Source of the DNA: Natronomonas salsuginis
GTDB taxonomy: Archaea > Halobacteriota > Halobacteria > Halobacteriales > Haloarculaceae
Assembly (NCBI RefSeq): GCF_005239135.1
Contig: NZ_QKNX01000001.1
Location: 806,001-870,000, forward strand
Direction: 5' to 3'
DNA length: 64,000 nucleotides
A program made the position numbers and the translations under genes. Positions 1-8,373 of the stretch are shown piece by piece. Under the pieces are notes generated by a model. The model did no database searches and had not been told where the DNA came from. It worked only from the letters and a program-made list of their open reading frames with translations. How positions within the stretch are numbered: the stretch's first letter is position 1; each line of letters starts with the position of its first letter.

Positions 1-280
1 CTTCGAAGATCTGCATTTCGTCCCCCGAGAGAGTCGGCTCGATCGCGTAGTACTTCATGTCGCGGCCGACGTCACCGTAGATGTGACAGTATATCGGCCC
101 CCCGACCGGGTAGAGAACGTTCGGCCGATTCGTCTCGTACTCGCCGTCAGCCTCCTCTATGAACAGGGGAAACTCCCCGGTTATCTGTTTGAATTTCTTC
201 AGATGCTCCCAGAGGTGCGGTCTGTTTGCCGCGGCCTGTCTGAGTTCGTCGGACGGTTGGGCTGTTCCATGTTCGGTCAT
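1..280 (-). CDS. arlI: Archaellum ATPase ArlI (FlaI), N-terminal part
   Basis: The reverse strand starts MTEHGTAQPSDELRQAAANR and stays open for 93 codons to the window edge. It includes the stretches GEFPLFIEEADGEYETNRPN and YPVGGPIYCHIYGDVGRDMK, typical of the N-terminal region of archaellum/type IV secretion-type ATPases. The ATPase core with its Walker motifs lies outside the window. In the family, ArlI powers archaellum assembly and rotation together with ArlH and the membrane platform ArlJ. The ATG sits two bases after the arlH stop, so the two are surely co-transcribed. Identity rests on the N-terminus and the neighbours. Confidence 0.85.
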   Translation of the reverse strand, partial: MTEHGTAQPSDELRQAAANRPHLWEHLKKFKQITGEFPLFIEEADGEYETNRPNVLYPVGGPIYCHIYGDVGRDMKYYAIEPTLSGDEMQIFE

Positions 281-282
281 TA

Positions 283-1038
283 TCAGGCGACACTTCGACT
301 TTCGATGACGATTCCGGTACCCGATCTAACGGAGTAGCCGATCGAATCACCCACCTGCTCGCCCATTCCCGCGAACCGCTTGACCGAGATCTGTCGCCGA
401 ACGTCGTTGCCGACTTCGACCATCTCCAGTTCGAAGAACACGTCCGCGATCGCTCGAAACGGTCCGATCGCATCACCGTCGACGGTCGAGGGATCGACCG
501 TCAGGACGATGATCTTCCCCTCGGAGATCATGTCGCGGAAAAAGGAGATGATCTCCAGTGCGGCTTGTCGCTCCTCGTTTTTGCGGATCAACGCCTCGAA
601 CGTCGGGTCGTTTCGAAGGATCGCATCGAAGGTATCGATAACGACCACGTCGGCCATCCACATCGTCTTTGCTTCCATCAGTCTGGTGAGGAGATCCATT
701 CGATTCTCCTCGCCACCACCGGAGAGGACGCCACCGGTATCGAGGTTGGCGTGGAGAAACAACAGCCGCTCGTTGAGGATGTGGTCGACGACGTCGTACG
801 ACAGCGAGTTCATCTGGTCGAGGAAGCCCCCGATGGTCAGTTCCGTCGAGAGGACACTCACGCTCGTCTCCTCCTGGCAGAATCCGTAGGCCATCCGCTG
901 AGAGATCGCGCTCTTCCCGGCACCGTAATCACCCTCCATGAGGACGATACTTCCGCGCGGAATCCCCCCGCCGAGCTCTTTGTTCAGTCGGTCGTGATCG
1001 TCGAGTCCGAGCGATCGTATGTTTCGTGTATTTTGCAT
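283..1038 (-). CDS. arlH: Archaellum regulatory ATPase ArlH (FlaH)
   Basis: This 251-residue RecA-fold protein has a Walker A motif GDYGAGKS near residue 38 and a Walker B stretch VVVIDTFD near residue 130. The length is normal for ArlH/FlaH. In the family it binds ATP without strong turnover, forms a ring with ArlI under the membrane platform, and gates assembly and switching. It lies between arlCE upstream (9-bp gap) and arlI downstream (2-bp gap). In the haloarchaeal clusters I know, arlF and arlG stand between arlCE and arlH; here they are absent from that position. Confidence 0.93.
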   Translation of the reverse strand: MQNTRNIRSLGLDDHDRLNKELGGGIPRGSIVLMEGDYGAGKSAISQRMAYGFCQEETSVSVLSTELTIGGFLDQMNSLSYDVVDHILNERLLFLHANLDTGGVLSGGGEENRMDLLTRLMEAKTMWMADVVVIDTFDAILRNDPTFEALIRKNEERQAALEIISFFRDMISEGKIIVLTVDPSTVDGDAIGPFRAIADVFFELEMVEVGNDVRRQISVKRFAGMGEQVGDSIGYSVRSGTGIVIESRSVA

Positions 1039-1047
1039 GATGTCGCG

Positions 1048-2601
1048 TCACTCAACGTTGTCGTCGCGCCAGTCGAATCCCCCGGCGTTCCGTTCGTCGT
1101 GCTCGGAGCGATCCGGTGGACAGTGTCGCATGATTCGGGGGTCATCCGATCCGTCGATCTCACGCCCGCCGTCGGATTCGACTTCCCGGTTCGCAGGCTC
1201 TCGTCCGCTCGGATCGAACGATCGTTCGGCATACCTCCCACTTCGCCCCATACCGCTTCTCGCGTGAGGTCCCCCTCGATCGGTTCGCTCGTCGAAGGCG
1301 ACCATCCCCATGTCCGGGTTCGCGATACGGCTGATGTATCGGAGGCTCGCGTTGTGGTGTTCTACAGTCAACGAGGACTGCGGGTCGGGGGCAGCCTCGA
1401 CTCCGCCACCGAAGCCGTTCAAAAACGTCTGCAGCGCGTCGGCGGCCACAGTGTCGATCCACTCTATAGTCTCGTAGTACGCGATCGTTCGAGCCGCCCC
1501 GTCGACGCCAGCCTCTTCGACGAGGAATTCGAGCCAGTCCATGACGACGATATCGGCGGCGTACCCCGACGGCAACGCTTCGAGGTAGGGCTTCCCGCCG
1601 TCGATCGGCGAATCGGTACCGACCGTCGACGAGTCCGCTTCGTCGTCGATAGCGTCAATACCTCCCTCGTCATCGTCGGTGGCGTCGATATCTCCCTCGT
1701 CATTGTCGGTGGCGTCGATATCTCCCTCGTCATTACGGTCATCGAGATTCGGATCGGGGTCGGAGGCCGATGTATCGAAATCCGAATTATCCTCACCGAT
1801 TTCCGGATCGTCCGTTTCAGTATCGTCCAGCTCGTCAGCGTCCGTTGCCGCTTCGTCGTCCCACTCAGCCTCCCCTGAATCGTATTCCGCTTTGAGTTCC
1901 TCGAAGGACTTTCCGCCGTCTTCGCTTTCATCATCCTCGAACTCTTCGTCGAAGTCATCTTCAAAATCCCCGTCGAAGTCGTCCTCCAGTTCGTCGTCGA
2001 ACCCCCCGTCATCGTCGAAATCATCGAAGTCATCAAAGTCGTCCTCCTCCCCGTCCTCGAAATCCTCGTCGAAGAACTCGTCTGCGCTCGCATCCGCGAC
2101 CGAGCTGTCGATCTCCGATTCCTCCTCGTCGTCGCCAAACAGCCCCATCGAGCCGTCACCGATCGTTCCGCTGCCGAAGCCATCGCCCATGTCGCTCTCG
2201 TCGATGAAAGGGTTCACGCCGCGCGTCACCATCTCGTACACCTCGAGCAGCTTTCGGACGTTCTCCTCGACGTTACCGACCGACTCGCTTATCTGCTCGT
2301 TCTCGCTTTTGACCGTGTTGACCGTCGAAGATAGCGACGCGACTTCGTTTTCGAGTTCGTCGATCCGGTTGTCGACCTCCGCCGACGTCGCTGCGCCCCC
2401 ACCGTCCATGTCGTCGAATCCCATGTCGTCGCCCATCAACTCATCATCATCACCCATCAGATCGTCCCCGTCACCCATCAGATCGTCCCCGTCACCCATC
2501 AGATCGTCGCCGTCGTCGAAGAGCCCACCGTCCATGTCGTCGACGTCGCTCTCTCCGGGATCATCGTCGTCATCGCCGCCGCCGAGTAGATTATCGATCA
2601 T
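1048..2601 (-). CDS. arlCE: Archaellum motor-associated protein ArlCE (FlaC/FlaE fusion)
   Basis: This 517-residue, very acidic protein has a low-complexity Asp-rich head, then a FlaC-like helix region (about residues 75-140, ending KLLEVYEMVTRGVNPFIDES). A roughly 180-residue Asp/Glu linker follows, then a FlaE-type domain near residues 335-430 (KPYLEALPSGYAADIVVMDW through LRYISRIANPDMGMVAFDER). In haloarchaea ArlCE links the archaellum motor to the chemotaxis adaptor CheF. A further Arg-rich tail of about 80 residues after the FlaE domain is unusual and has no recognisable fold. The acidic parts are built from in-frame tandem repeats. It is first in the arlCE-arlH-arlI run. Confidence 0.9.
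   Translation of the reverse strand: MIDNLLGGGDDDDDPGESDVDDMDGGLFDDGDDLMGDGDDLMGDGDDLMGDDDELMGDDMGFDDMDGGGAATSAEVDNRIDELENEVASLSSTVNTVKSENEQISESVGNVEENVRKLLEVYEMVTRGVNPFIDESDMGDGFGSGTIGDGSMGLFGDDEEESEIDSSVADASADEFFDEDFEDGEEDDFDDFDDFDDDGGFDDELEDDFDGDFEDDFDEEFEDDESEDGGKSFEELKAEYDSGEAEWDDEAATDADELDDTETDDPEIGEDNSDFDTSASDPDPNLDDRNDEGDIDATDNDEGDIDATDDDEGGIDAIDDEADSSTVGTDSPIDGGKPYLEALPSGYAADIVVMDWLEFLVEEAGVDGAARTIAYYETIEWIDTVAADALQTFLNGFGGGVEAAPDPQSSLTVEHHNASLRYISRIANPDMGMVAFDERTDRGGPHARSGMGRSGRYAERSFDPSGREPANREVESDGGREIDGSDDPRIMRHCPPDRSEHDERNAGGFDWRDDNVE
1651..1735. repeat. 30-bp tandem repeat inside arlCE
   Basis: Two near-identical 30-bp units (1675-1704 and 1705-1734), preceded by a diverged third copy, encode the repeated peptide DEGDIDATDN/D in the acidic linker. 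The unit length is a multiple of three, so copy-number changes keep the frame. This points to expansion by slippage rather than an external insertion. Confidence 0.8.
2451..2510. repeat. 21-bp tandem repeat inside arlCE
   Basis: Three consecutive 21-bp units encode the peptide repeat GDGDDLM near the N-terminus of ArlCE, with further degenerate copies on both sides. Units are in frame and nearly identical at the nucleotide level, indicating recent duplication. Confidence 0.85.
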
Positions 2602-2881
2602 TGTGAGTTCCTCGTGTAGCCCGGGCCGGTTCGGTTCTGTGCCGATACCACCCCGTGGACGACGCCCGCGTCGGGGATCCCGACGGGGGAGGGTCGCCCA
2701 TGGCCGTGCTGCTTTCGCGTACGTCCATATCCACTAATTAAGTTTGGGGCGTTTCGGCGCCCGTGTCGCCGATGAAATCGAAGTTAGACAGGGCTGCAGT
2801 ATGCCGATTTATCGGTGCAATCGGCGAACTCCGTCGACCGTCTTACTGCGGCCCAAGCGTATAAATCGACACGGTGATCGC
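2602..2881. other. Intergenic region upstream of arlCE
   Basis: No convincing gene is visible. On the minus strand, AT-rich TATA-like strings occur near 2736-2745 (AACTTAATTA), 2814-2825 (ACCGATAAATCGG) and 2858-2866 (ATTTATACG). Any of them could drive the archaellum genes, leaving a leader of 80 bases or more. A 45-codon minus-strand ORF beginning MDVRESSTAM exists here but has neither a well-placed promoter nor a known match. Confidence 0.4.
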
Positions 2882-3109
2882 TCAATGTCTGAACAGTTGG
2901 ACTGTCTCGTCGCTCCTGACGAAACAGAACCGCGAGCCGTCGTTCTCCGGGAACGAGACGGTCCGCCGCGTGGTGGCGAACATCCGCACGAACTGCGCGC
3001 CACACGCGGGACAGTCGACGCCGTCACGGTTTTCGAACAGCGTTCCGTCGCCGTCGTCGGTGAGCTGTTTGAGTCGATGGCGCTCGGCGTGAATGTCGAG
3101 CGCCGTCAT
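2882..3109 (-). CDS. Small zinc-binding-type protein of the archaellum region (DUF7385-like)
   Basis: A 75-residue protein, MTALDIHAERHRLKQLTDDG..., has one CPAC pair and ends in CFVRSDETVQLFRH. The pattern matches, from memory, a haloarchaeal family seen beside archaellum and chemotaxis genes (DUF7385). No function is known. Its ATG overlaps the stop of the upstream membrane-protein gene in an ATGA arrangement, so the two are translationally coupled. A single CxxC needs a partner for a full zinc site, so dimerisation or another ligand is possible. Confidence 0.75.
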   Translation of the reverse strand: MTALDIHAERHRLKQLTDDGDGTLFENRDGVDCPACGAQFVRMFATTRRTVSFPENDGSRFCFVRSDETVQLFRH

Positions 3110-3966
3110 CTACGGGGGTCCTCTCGACGGTCGGTCGTGTCTTCGCGCCCCCATCCTGCGTGGTCGAGAATGACGTGATCCGTCGGTGGCCGTCGCCGGT
3201 AGACGACGAGCCACCCGAGCGCACCGACGGCCCACACGCCGAGCGACAGCGCCGCAAAGCTCCCCTTCGCGATCGCGCCCGTGATCGCGTGAATTCGTCC
3301 GACGCCACCGACGAGCGTCCCGATGAAGATCCCGACGACGAGGGGCCAAAGCAACGACTCGGCCCCCGGCCGAAACAGCAACACCAGCGCCGTGACGGCG
3401 ACGGGGTACGTCACGAGCGCGGTCCGGAACTGATTCTTGAACGGTCGGCTCTCGGGGCGGGGAACGAGGATGATTCCGGCAGCGACGATCGCAGTAAGAC
3501 CGGCGGTACCCGCAAAGAGGACCGCTGCCCCCTCCCGAGCGAGGATCGGCGCGTACAGTTCCGTCACCGACGTGCTCGTGGCGACCGGCTCCCGCGCTAG
3601 CATCCAGACGAAATAAAACGCCGTGAGCCAGGTCAGGACGACGGTATCGAGGAGATACTCGACGGTCAATCCCGTCAGCCCGATCTGGAGGATTCGGTGT
3701 GCGAGCGCGAGCGACGAAAACAGCGCGTACGCCGTGAACATGAGCGTCAACCAATCGCCGCCCACGATGACGTCGCCGAGTCGACCGCTGACGGTGCCGA
3801 CGACGTAGTACCCCAACCACAGGTACGGAACCGCCACGAGCATCGTCGCCGTGCTCCGTCCGGGGGCCGACACGAGCGCCGAGAGGAGCGCCCGGCCACC
3901 CGCTCGAACCGACGGTACCCGTCCGAATCGCTCGGAGGTCTCGTCGGTTGCCGATCCCGTCGCCAT
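3106..3966 (-). CDS. Seven-helix membrane protein, archaellum-cluster associated
   Basis: The protein has 286 residues with about seven hydrophobic helices (around residues 42-62, 75-97, 105-125, 145-168, 185-202, 205-230, 238-258), short loops, and a charged Arg/Asp-rich C-terminus. The hydrophilic N-terminus carries no signal peptide. I do not recognise a functional family. The coupled small protein downstream and the nearby arl genes suggest membership of the haloarchaeal 'flagella cluster protein' group, but this is inference from context. Confidence 0.7.
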   Translation of the reverse strand: MATGSATDETSERFGRVPSVRAGGRALLSALVSAPGRSTATMLVAVPYLWLGYYVVGTVSGRLGDVIVGGDWLTLMFTAYALFSSLALAHRILQIGLTGLTVEYLLDTVVLTWLTAFYFVWMLAREPVATSTSVTELYAPILAREGAAVLFAGTAGLTAIVAAGIILVPRPESRPFKNQFRTALVTYPVAVTALVLLFRPGAESLLWPLVVGIFIGTLVGGVGRIHAITGAIAKGSFAALSLGVWAVGALGWLVVYRRRPPTDHVILDHAGWGREDTTDRREDPRR

Positions 3967-4284
3967 ACCCGTAGTACCGAAGACCCGGTGATAGCGGTTT
4001 GGGTCGTTTCAGCCGCGGAAACGGTAGATGCGGGCGAACCAATCGAGCTTAGATCGATGGGTACACCGGGACGGTGCGACAAGTGCGCGTATGGACGGAC
4101 GCCGCGACTGGGTCTCGGTCGACGGCGGACCGCGAGTTGGGACGGTCACAGAGCACACGTACACGCTGAAGACCGGCGCACCGCTGCTGGCGGTCGAGCT
4201 GGACGAGTCGGTCGGCGGAACGGAATCGATCGTGGTAGTCGCGACCGGACGTTCCCTGGCACCACGACGATCGCCTGCACCCGA
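3967..4284. other. Gap between membrane-protein gene and coaBC
   Basis: This 318-bp stretch holds the start of a possible broken plus-strand gene (described separately) and presumably the promoter of the minus-strand membrane-protein gene. No RNA gene or repeat was seen. Confidence 0.4.
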
Positions 4285-4332
4285 TCACGCCAACTCGTCG
4301 GCCAGCGCGTCCGCGATCCGCTCGCCGATAGC
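4091..4332 (+). pseudogene. Possible small frameshifted gene
   Basis: From ATG 4091 the frame reads MDGRRDWVSVDGGPRVGTVT and on to ESIVVVATG with haloarchaeal codon use, then runs without a stop into antisense of coaBC. A one-base shift near 4235 gives the more natural continuation DVPWHHDDRLHPITPTRR and a stop near 4330. This looks like either a small gene with a recent frameshift or a sequencing error. The product is not recognised. Confidence 0.3.
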
Positions 4333-5439
4333 CTCCTTGTCGCCCTCGTGTTCGGCGACATCGTCGGCTGAAACGAACAACACGCGCGTCCGATCCGATC
4401 CCATGACGCTGGCGTCGTTGGCGACGACGAACGTCAATTCGGCGCGGTCGAGCGTCTTTCTGGCCTGCTCGATCATCGCGTCGTCGCCGCTGGTCTCGAG
4501 TTTGAACCCGACGATCGGGAGCTCCGGATGTTCGGTTCGGATCGTGTCGATTAGCTTCGGCGTCGGTTCGAGATCGAGCGTGAGTTCCCGCCCGGAGCGG
4601 ATCTTCTCGGCCGCGGTGTCGACCGTGTAATCGCCGATCGCGGCTGCCGACACGAGCGCGTCAGCCCCGTCCTCGACCGCCGACCGCACGGCGTCGAGCA
4701 TCTCGGTCGCGCTCTCGACGGCGATCGTGTCGGCGTACGGCACCGCCGCGCCGTCGTGGACGAGCGTCACGTCCGCGCCGCGGACGTAGCAGGCCTTCGC
4801 CACCGCCCGTCCGGTGCGTCCCGAGGCCCGGTTCGAGAGCACGCGAACCGGATCGACCGCCTCGGTCGTCGCACCGCTGGTCACGACGACGCGCTTCCCG
4901 GCGAGCGGTCGTATGCCCACCGCCCGCGCGACGTCGAGCACCATCGCCCCCTCGGTCGCGATCTTGGCCTTCCCCTCCTCGATCCGCGGCTCGACGAACG
5001 CGACGTCCCACGACTCCAGGCGCTCGATCGCCTCCAGGACGCCCGGATGGTCGTACATGGGTTCGTGCATCGCCGGGGCGACGACGACTGGCACGTCGGC
5101 CCCGAGCGCCGTCGTCGCCGTCGTGGTCACAGGGGTGTCGTCCACGGCGGCGGCGACCTTCCCAATCGTGTTCGCGGTCGAGGGGGCGAGCAAGAGGACG
5201 TCGGCCCAGCCGTCGTAGCCGCACAGCTCGACGTGTTCGACCGAGCCGGTGATCTCGGTGACGACCGGGTTCTCGGTCGCGAACTCCAGCGACCACGGGT
5301 GGATGATCCCCCGTGCAGCGTCCGTCATCACGGCCCGAACCTCGGCGCCCTGCCGCCGGAGTTCGTGGGCCAACTCGACCGTCTTGACCGCCGCGATGGA
5401 ACCCGACACGCCCAAGGCGACGTTTGTGCCCGCGAGCAT
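4285..5439 (-). CDS. coaBC: CoaBC: phosphopantothenoylcysteine decarboxylase / phosphopantothenate-cysteine ligase
   Basis: This bifunctional coenzyme A biosynthesis enzyme has 384 residues from the chosen start. The N-terminal flavoprotein half begins MLAGTNVALGVSGSIAAVKT and includes LLAPSTANTIGKVA, the FMN/substrate loop of the CoaC family. The C-terminal half begins near GKRVVVTSGATTEAVDPVR, with NRASGRTGRAVAKACYVRGA and AAIGDYTV of the CTP-dependent CoaB ligase. A longer ORF starts upstream at 5517, but a TATA-like TTTTTAAC lies 23-30 bases before the ATG used here, fitting a leaderless start. It is divergent from the mscS gene. Confidence 0.93.
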   Translation of the reverse strand: MLAGTNVALGVSGSIAAVKTVELAHELRRQGAEVRAVMTDAARGIIHPWSLEFATENPVVTEITGSVEHVELCGYDGWADVLLLAPSTANTIGKVAAAVDDTPVTTTATTALGADVPVVVAPAMHEPMYDHPGVLEAIERLESWDVAFVEPRIEEGKAKIATEGAMVLDVARAVGIRPLAGKRVVVTSGATTEAVDPVRVLSNRASGRTGRAVAKACYVRGADVTLVHDGAAVPYADTIAVESATEMLDAVRSAVEDGADALVSAAAIGDYTVDTAAEKIRSGRELTLDLEPTPKLIDTIRTEHPELPIVGFKLETSGDDAMIEQARKTLDRAELTFVVANDASVMGSDRTRVLFVSADDVAEHEGDKEAIGERIADALADELA

Positions 5440-5461
5440 CGATGGGGGTTCGATGCCCCCG

Positions 5462-5469
5462 GTTAAAAA
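5462..5469 (-). promoter_or_regulatory. TATA box of coaBC
   Basis: TTTTTAAC on the minus strand is centred about 26 bases before the coaBC ATG, the spacing of leaderless haloarchaeal transcripts. It supports the short start. Confidence 0.55.
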
Positions 5470-5498
5470 CCATCGTGACTGCGGTCGGCGGTGGGTTA

Positions 5499-5506
5499 CT
5501 TTTATA
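5499..5506 (+). promoter_or_regulatory. TATA box of the MscS gene
   Basis: CTTTTATA is centred about 25 bases before the ATG at 5528, predicting a leaderless message. It decides against the longer upstream reading of this frame. Confidence 0.65.
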
Positions 5507-5527
5507 GGTGCGTTCAAACCTCAGTAC

Positions 5528-6415
5528 ATGATCGGCCAGAGTTTCCCGCCCGACTGGCTCGCGGGCATCCTATCGGCGTACGATCAGGTGTTGTCGGAGC
5601 TGTTCTGGTTCGTCGTGGGGTTTGGGATCATCTACTTCGTCGGCCAGGTGTTTCTCATCCCGTTCGCCACCCGAGTGGTCAGATCGCGCAACCGAAACAA
5701 CCCCACAATCGAGACGGCCACGAAAACGTACTTTCGGGTGGTCGTGATCGGATTCGCGACGCTGACGGGCATCATCGCCGCCGGTTACGGACGGGTGCTC
5801 TCGGAGTCGGCGGTCATCATCGCGGCACTCACGTTCGTCCTCGGGATCGCCGGACAGCAGGTGTTCGGATCGCTCATTAGCGGGATGTTCCTCGTCGCCG
5901 ACCCGGATTTCAACGTGGGCGACTGGATCGAGTGGCCGGGCGGGGAGGGGACCGTCGAAGCGGTCGACTTCCGCGTCACCAGAGTGCGAACGCCGGATCA
6001 CGAGACCGTCTCGGTACCCAACACGGAGCTCACGAGCAACGCGATCACCCGACCCTACGGACGCGATCGGTATCGGATTACGGAGCGGGTGTACGTCGCT
6101 TACTACGAAGATACCGAGCGGGCGCTGCTGGAGCTCCAGCGGGTCGCGATCGACCACGAGTCGATCCTCGACGAGCCAGCGCCGAACGCGCGGATTCTCG
6201 AACTCGGGGAGAACGCGATCACGGTGCAGGCGGCGTTTTGGATCGGGGATCCGCGACGCAGAGACGTCCCCGTGGTTCGCTCCGACTTCCGCCGAGCGGT
6301 GAAGCATCGGTTCGACGAGGAAGGAATCACGATCGCACCCCCCTCTGCGCAGTTGCTCTCCGGGGAAGTCACCGTGGCGGATAGCGCGACAGAGTCACCG
6401 CCCCCGGACGGGTAG
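5528..6415 (+). CDS. MscS-family mechanosensitive ion channel
   Basis: This 295-residue protein has three N-terminal membrane helices (about 24-46, 72-92, 100-135). The pore-lining third helix runs SAVIIAALTFVLGIAGQQVF, then the beta domain signature GMFLVADPDFNVGDWIEWPG follows, with VSVPNTELTSNAITRPYGRD. The alpha-beta C-terminal domain ends near residue 275. These features place it in the small-conductance mechanosensitive channel family, which releases solutes on hypo-osmotic shock. The start was chosen by the TATA box 25 bases upstream. Confidence 0.93.
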   Translation: MIGQSFPPDWLAGILSAYDQVLSELFWFVVGFGIIYFVGQVFLIPFATRVVRSRNRNNPTIETATKTYFRVVVIGFATLTGIIAAGYGRVLSESAVIIAALTFVLGIAGQQVFGSLISGMFLVADPDFNVGDWIEWPGGEGTVEAVDFRVTRVRTPDHETVSVPNTELTSNAITRPYGRDRYRITERVYVAYYEDTERALLELQRVAIDHESILDEPAPNARILELGENAITVQAAFWIGDPRRRDVPVVRSDFRRAVKHRFDEEGITIAPPSAQLLSGEVTVADSATESPPPDG

Positions 6416-6444
6416 TGAGCGCTGAGAACCCGCGGTGGCCCGAC

Positions 6445-6963
6445 TCAACGCGTCTCGATCCGCAACTCGACGTCGCGCTCTTCGCCTTCGAGATCGGCCA
6501 CCACCCGCCGGACGATCCGTTCGGCCTCCGCGCGGATCTTCGGTTTGATCTTCTCGACGACCCAGCCGAGCGAGACGAATCGCGGGAGGTCGACGATTCC
6601 GTCGTCGGTCGAACCGGGGGCGTACTCGACGACAAAGGTTACCTCGGTTTCGACCTCCTCGGCTTCGCCGTCGGTGTCCACGAGCGGTTTGACGAGCCAC
6701 CGGCCAGCGGCGTCGATATCTTTCGTTACTCCCCACTCGATGCGGTTCGGCGAGTCGACTTCGGTGACCTTCGAGCGAGCGGTGTACGTGAGTTTCCACC
6801 ACGCGAACGTGAGTTCGTACTCGGTGCCCGGCCCGCCATCGCCGAACTGTCTGACCGATCGGAGATGCTCCGAGTAGTTCGCATAGCGGCGGAAGGCCAA
6901 CAGGAACTCATAGACCTCCTCGGGCGGCACGTAGACGACGGTACTGACTTCGACTCGCTCCAC
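6445..6963 (-). CDS. SRPBCC (START-like) family protein
   Basis: A 172-residue protein begins MERVEVSTVVYVPPEEVYEF, the standard opening of polyketide-cyclase/START-like folds, then alternates beta strands (YELTFAWWKLTYTARSKVTE, RIEWGVTKDI) and ends in a long C-terminal helix with IKPKIRAEAERIVRRVVADL. Such proteins form a hydrophobic ligand cavity; the ligand is unknown here. It is convergent with the mscS gene and divergent from moeA. Confidence 0.85.
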   Translation of the reverse strand: MERVEVSTVVYVPPEEVYEFLLAFRRYANYSEHLRSVRQFGDGGPGTEYELTFAWWKLTYTARSKVTEVDSPNRIEWGVTKDIDAAGRWLVKPLVDTDGEAEEVETEVTFVVEYAPGSTDDGIVDLPRFVSLGWVVEKIKPKIRAEAERIVRRVVADLEGEERDVELRIETR

Positions 6964-7152
6964 ACGGTCACGTGGTGTGGAGGTGTGGTAAGCTTTCGGC
7001 CGCGGAGTGACGGACCTGCGGCGTGCGAAGACAGCCGACTCTCTGTCTGATGACGGGAGGCAGTATCTTCGTGTGTCAGGTGCGACGAAGACGAGGGAGA
7101 GCGGACGCGGCTGGAACTGACCCTTTTTGCCGACGGAGCACCGAGTGAACCT

Positions 7153-8373
7153 ATGACGGATCTACGCACAGCAGGGTTCAAAGAGCGGACCCGGGTGGCC
7201 GACGCCCGCGAGTCGCTGCTCGATGTCCCGCCGATCGATCGGACCGAGCGGCTCTCGTTGTCCGTGGCGGATGGCCGCGTGATCGCGGAGCCGGTCGACG
7301 CGCTCCGAGACGTTCCACATTATGCCCGCGCGGCGATGGACGGGTGGGCCGTCCGCGCCGAGGACACCTTCGGCGCGTCGGGTCGCTCACCCGCGATCGT
7401 TCGCCCTGACGAGACGATCGGCCCAGGCCGGGCCGTCCGCGTCCACACGGGGAGTGAACTGCCGGACGGCGCGGACGCGGTCGTGATGATCGAGGAGACC
7501 GAACGGGTCGGCGACGAGTTGGAGGTGTTCGACGCCGTCGGCGAGGGCGAAAACGTCGCCCCGGTCGGCGAGGACGTCGAGGCCGGCCAGCGGCTCTACG
7601 AACCGGGACATTTACTCCGGCCCTCGGACCTCGGCCTGCTGAAGGGGACCGGCATCGACACCGTCGAGGTCGCTGCGCTCCCGGAGGTCGCCGTCATCCC
7701 GACGGGCGAGGAGCTCGTGCAGGCCGATCCCGACCCCGGCGAGGTCGTCGAGACCAACCGGTTTACCATCTCCCGGCTCGCCGAGCGATGGGGTGCCGAC
7801 GTGACGCGGCGCGGGATCGTCACCGACGACCGCGACGCGCTCCGGGCAGCGATCCAGCGAGATCTCGTCCGCGACGTCGTCGTCACGACCGGCGGCTCCT
7901 CGGTCGGCGAGCGCGATCTCATCCCCGAGGTCGTCGAGGATCTCGGCGAGGTGTTCGTCCACGGCGTCGCCCTGAAGCCGGGGCATCCGGTTGCGTTGGG
8001 CCGCGTCGAGGGCATCACCGTCGTCATGCTCCCCGGCTATCCGGTCGCCGCCATCATCAACGCCGTCCAGTTCCTCCGGCCGCTGATCAAACACCTCGGT
8101 GGGACCGATCCGGAGCCGTTACCGACGCGGGAGGCGACGCTCGCACGGAAGATCCGCAGCGAACCGGGCGTTCGGACGTTCGTGCGCGTCACGCTCGAAG
8201 CGGGCGACGATGCGGACGGGACGCGCTTCAAAGCCACCCCGACGCGCGCCAGCGGCTCCGGCGTTCTCTCGAGCGTCGCCCTCGCGGATGGATGGGTCGT
8301 CGTCGAGGAGAGTCGGGAGGGGATTCCGGCGGGCGAGACCGTCGCAGTCGAAAACTGGGAGTACAATGGATAG
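7153..8373 (+). CDS. moeA: MoeA-type molybdopterin molybdotransferase
   Basis: The protein has 406 residues with full MoeA architecture. The N-terminal domain contains VPHYARAAMDGWAVRAEDTF, the conserved region inserting Mo into adenylylated molybdopterin. PTGEELV follows, then the MoCF-binding core VVVTTGGSSVGERDLIPEVV and VALKPGHPVALG with the LPGYPVA loop, and a C-terminal beta domain. It acts in the last step of molybdenum cofactor synthesis. Its stop overlaps the start of a second moeA by 8 bp, so the pair is one unit. Confidence 0.94.
   Translation: MTDLRTAGFKERTRVADARESLLDVPPIDRTERLSLSVADGRVIAEPVDALRDVPHYARAAMDGWAVRAEDTFGASGRSPAIVRPDETIGPGRAVRVHTGSELPDGADAVVMIEETERVGDELEVFDAVGEGENVAPVGEDVEAGQRLYEPGHLLRPSDLGLLKGTGIDTVEVAALPEVAVIPTGEELVQADPDPGEVVETNRFTISRLAERWGADVTRRGIVTDDRDALRAAIQRDLVRDVVVTTGGSSVGERDLIPEVVEDLGEVFVHGVALKPGHPVALGRVEGITVVMLPGYPVAAIINAVQFLRPLIKHLGGTDPEPLPTREATLARKIRSEPGVRTFVRVTLEAGDDADGTRFKATPTRASGSGVLSSVALADGWVVVEESREGIPAGETVAVENWEYNG

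Noticed and set aside
565-1878. 437-codon plus-strand ORF opposite arlH/arlCE
   Set aside because: Mirror of real genes in GC-rich DNA; composition is low-complexity Val/Arg/Ser and no domain is seen. ArlCE and ArlH on the other strand are clearly genuine.
2451-2510. CRISPR-like short repeats
   Set aside because: Repeats are contiguous, lack unique spacers and encode GDGDDLM in frame in arlCE.
2885-3178. Plus-strand ORF after a TATA-like GCGTATAAATCG
   Set aside because: The minus-strand DUF7385-like protein with its CPAC site and coupled start is a better reading. The AT box may serve the minus-strand archaellum genes.
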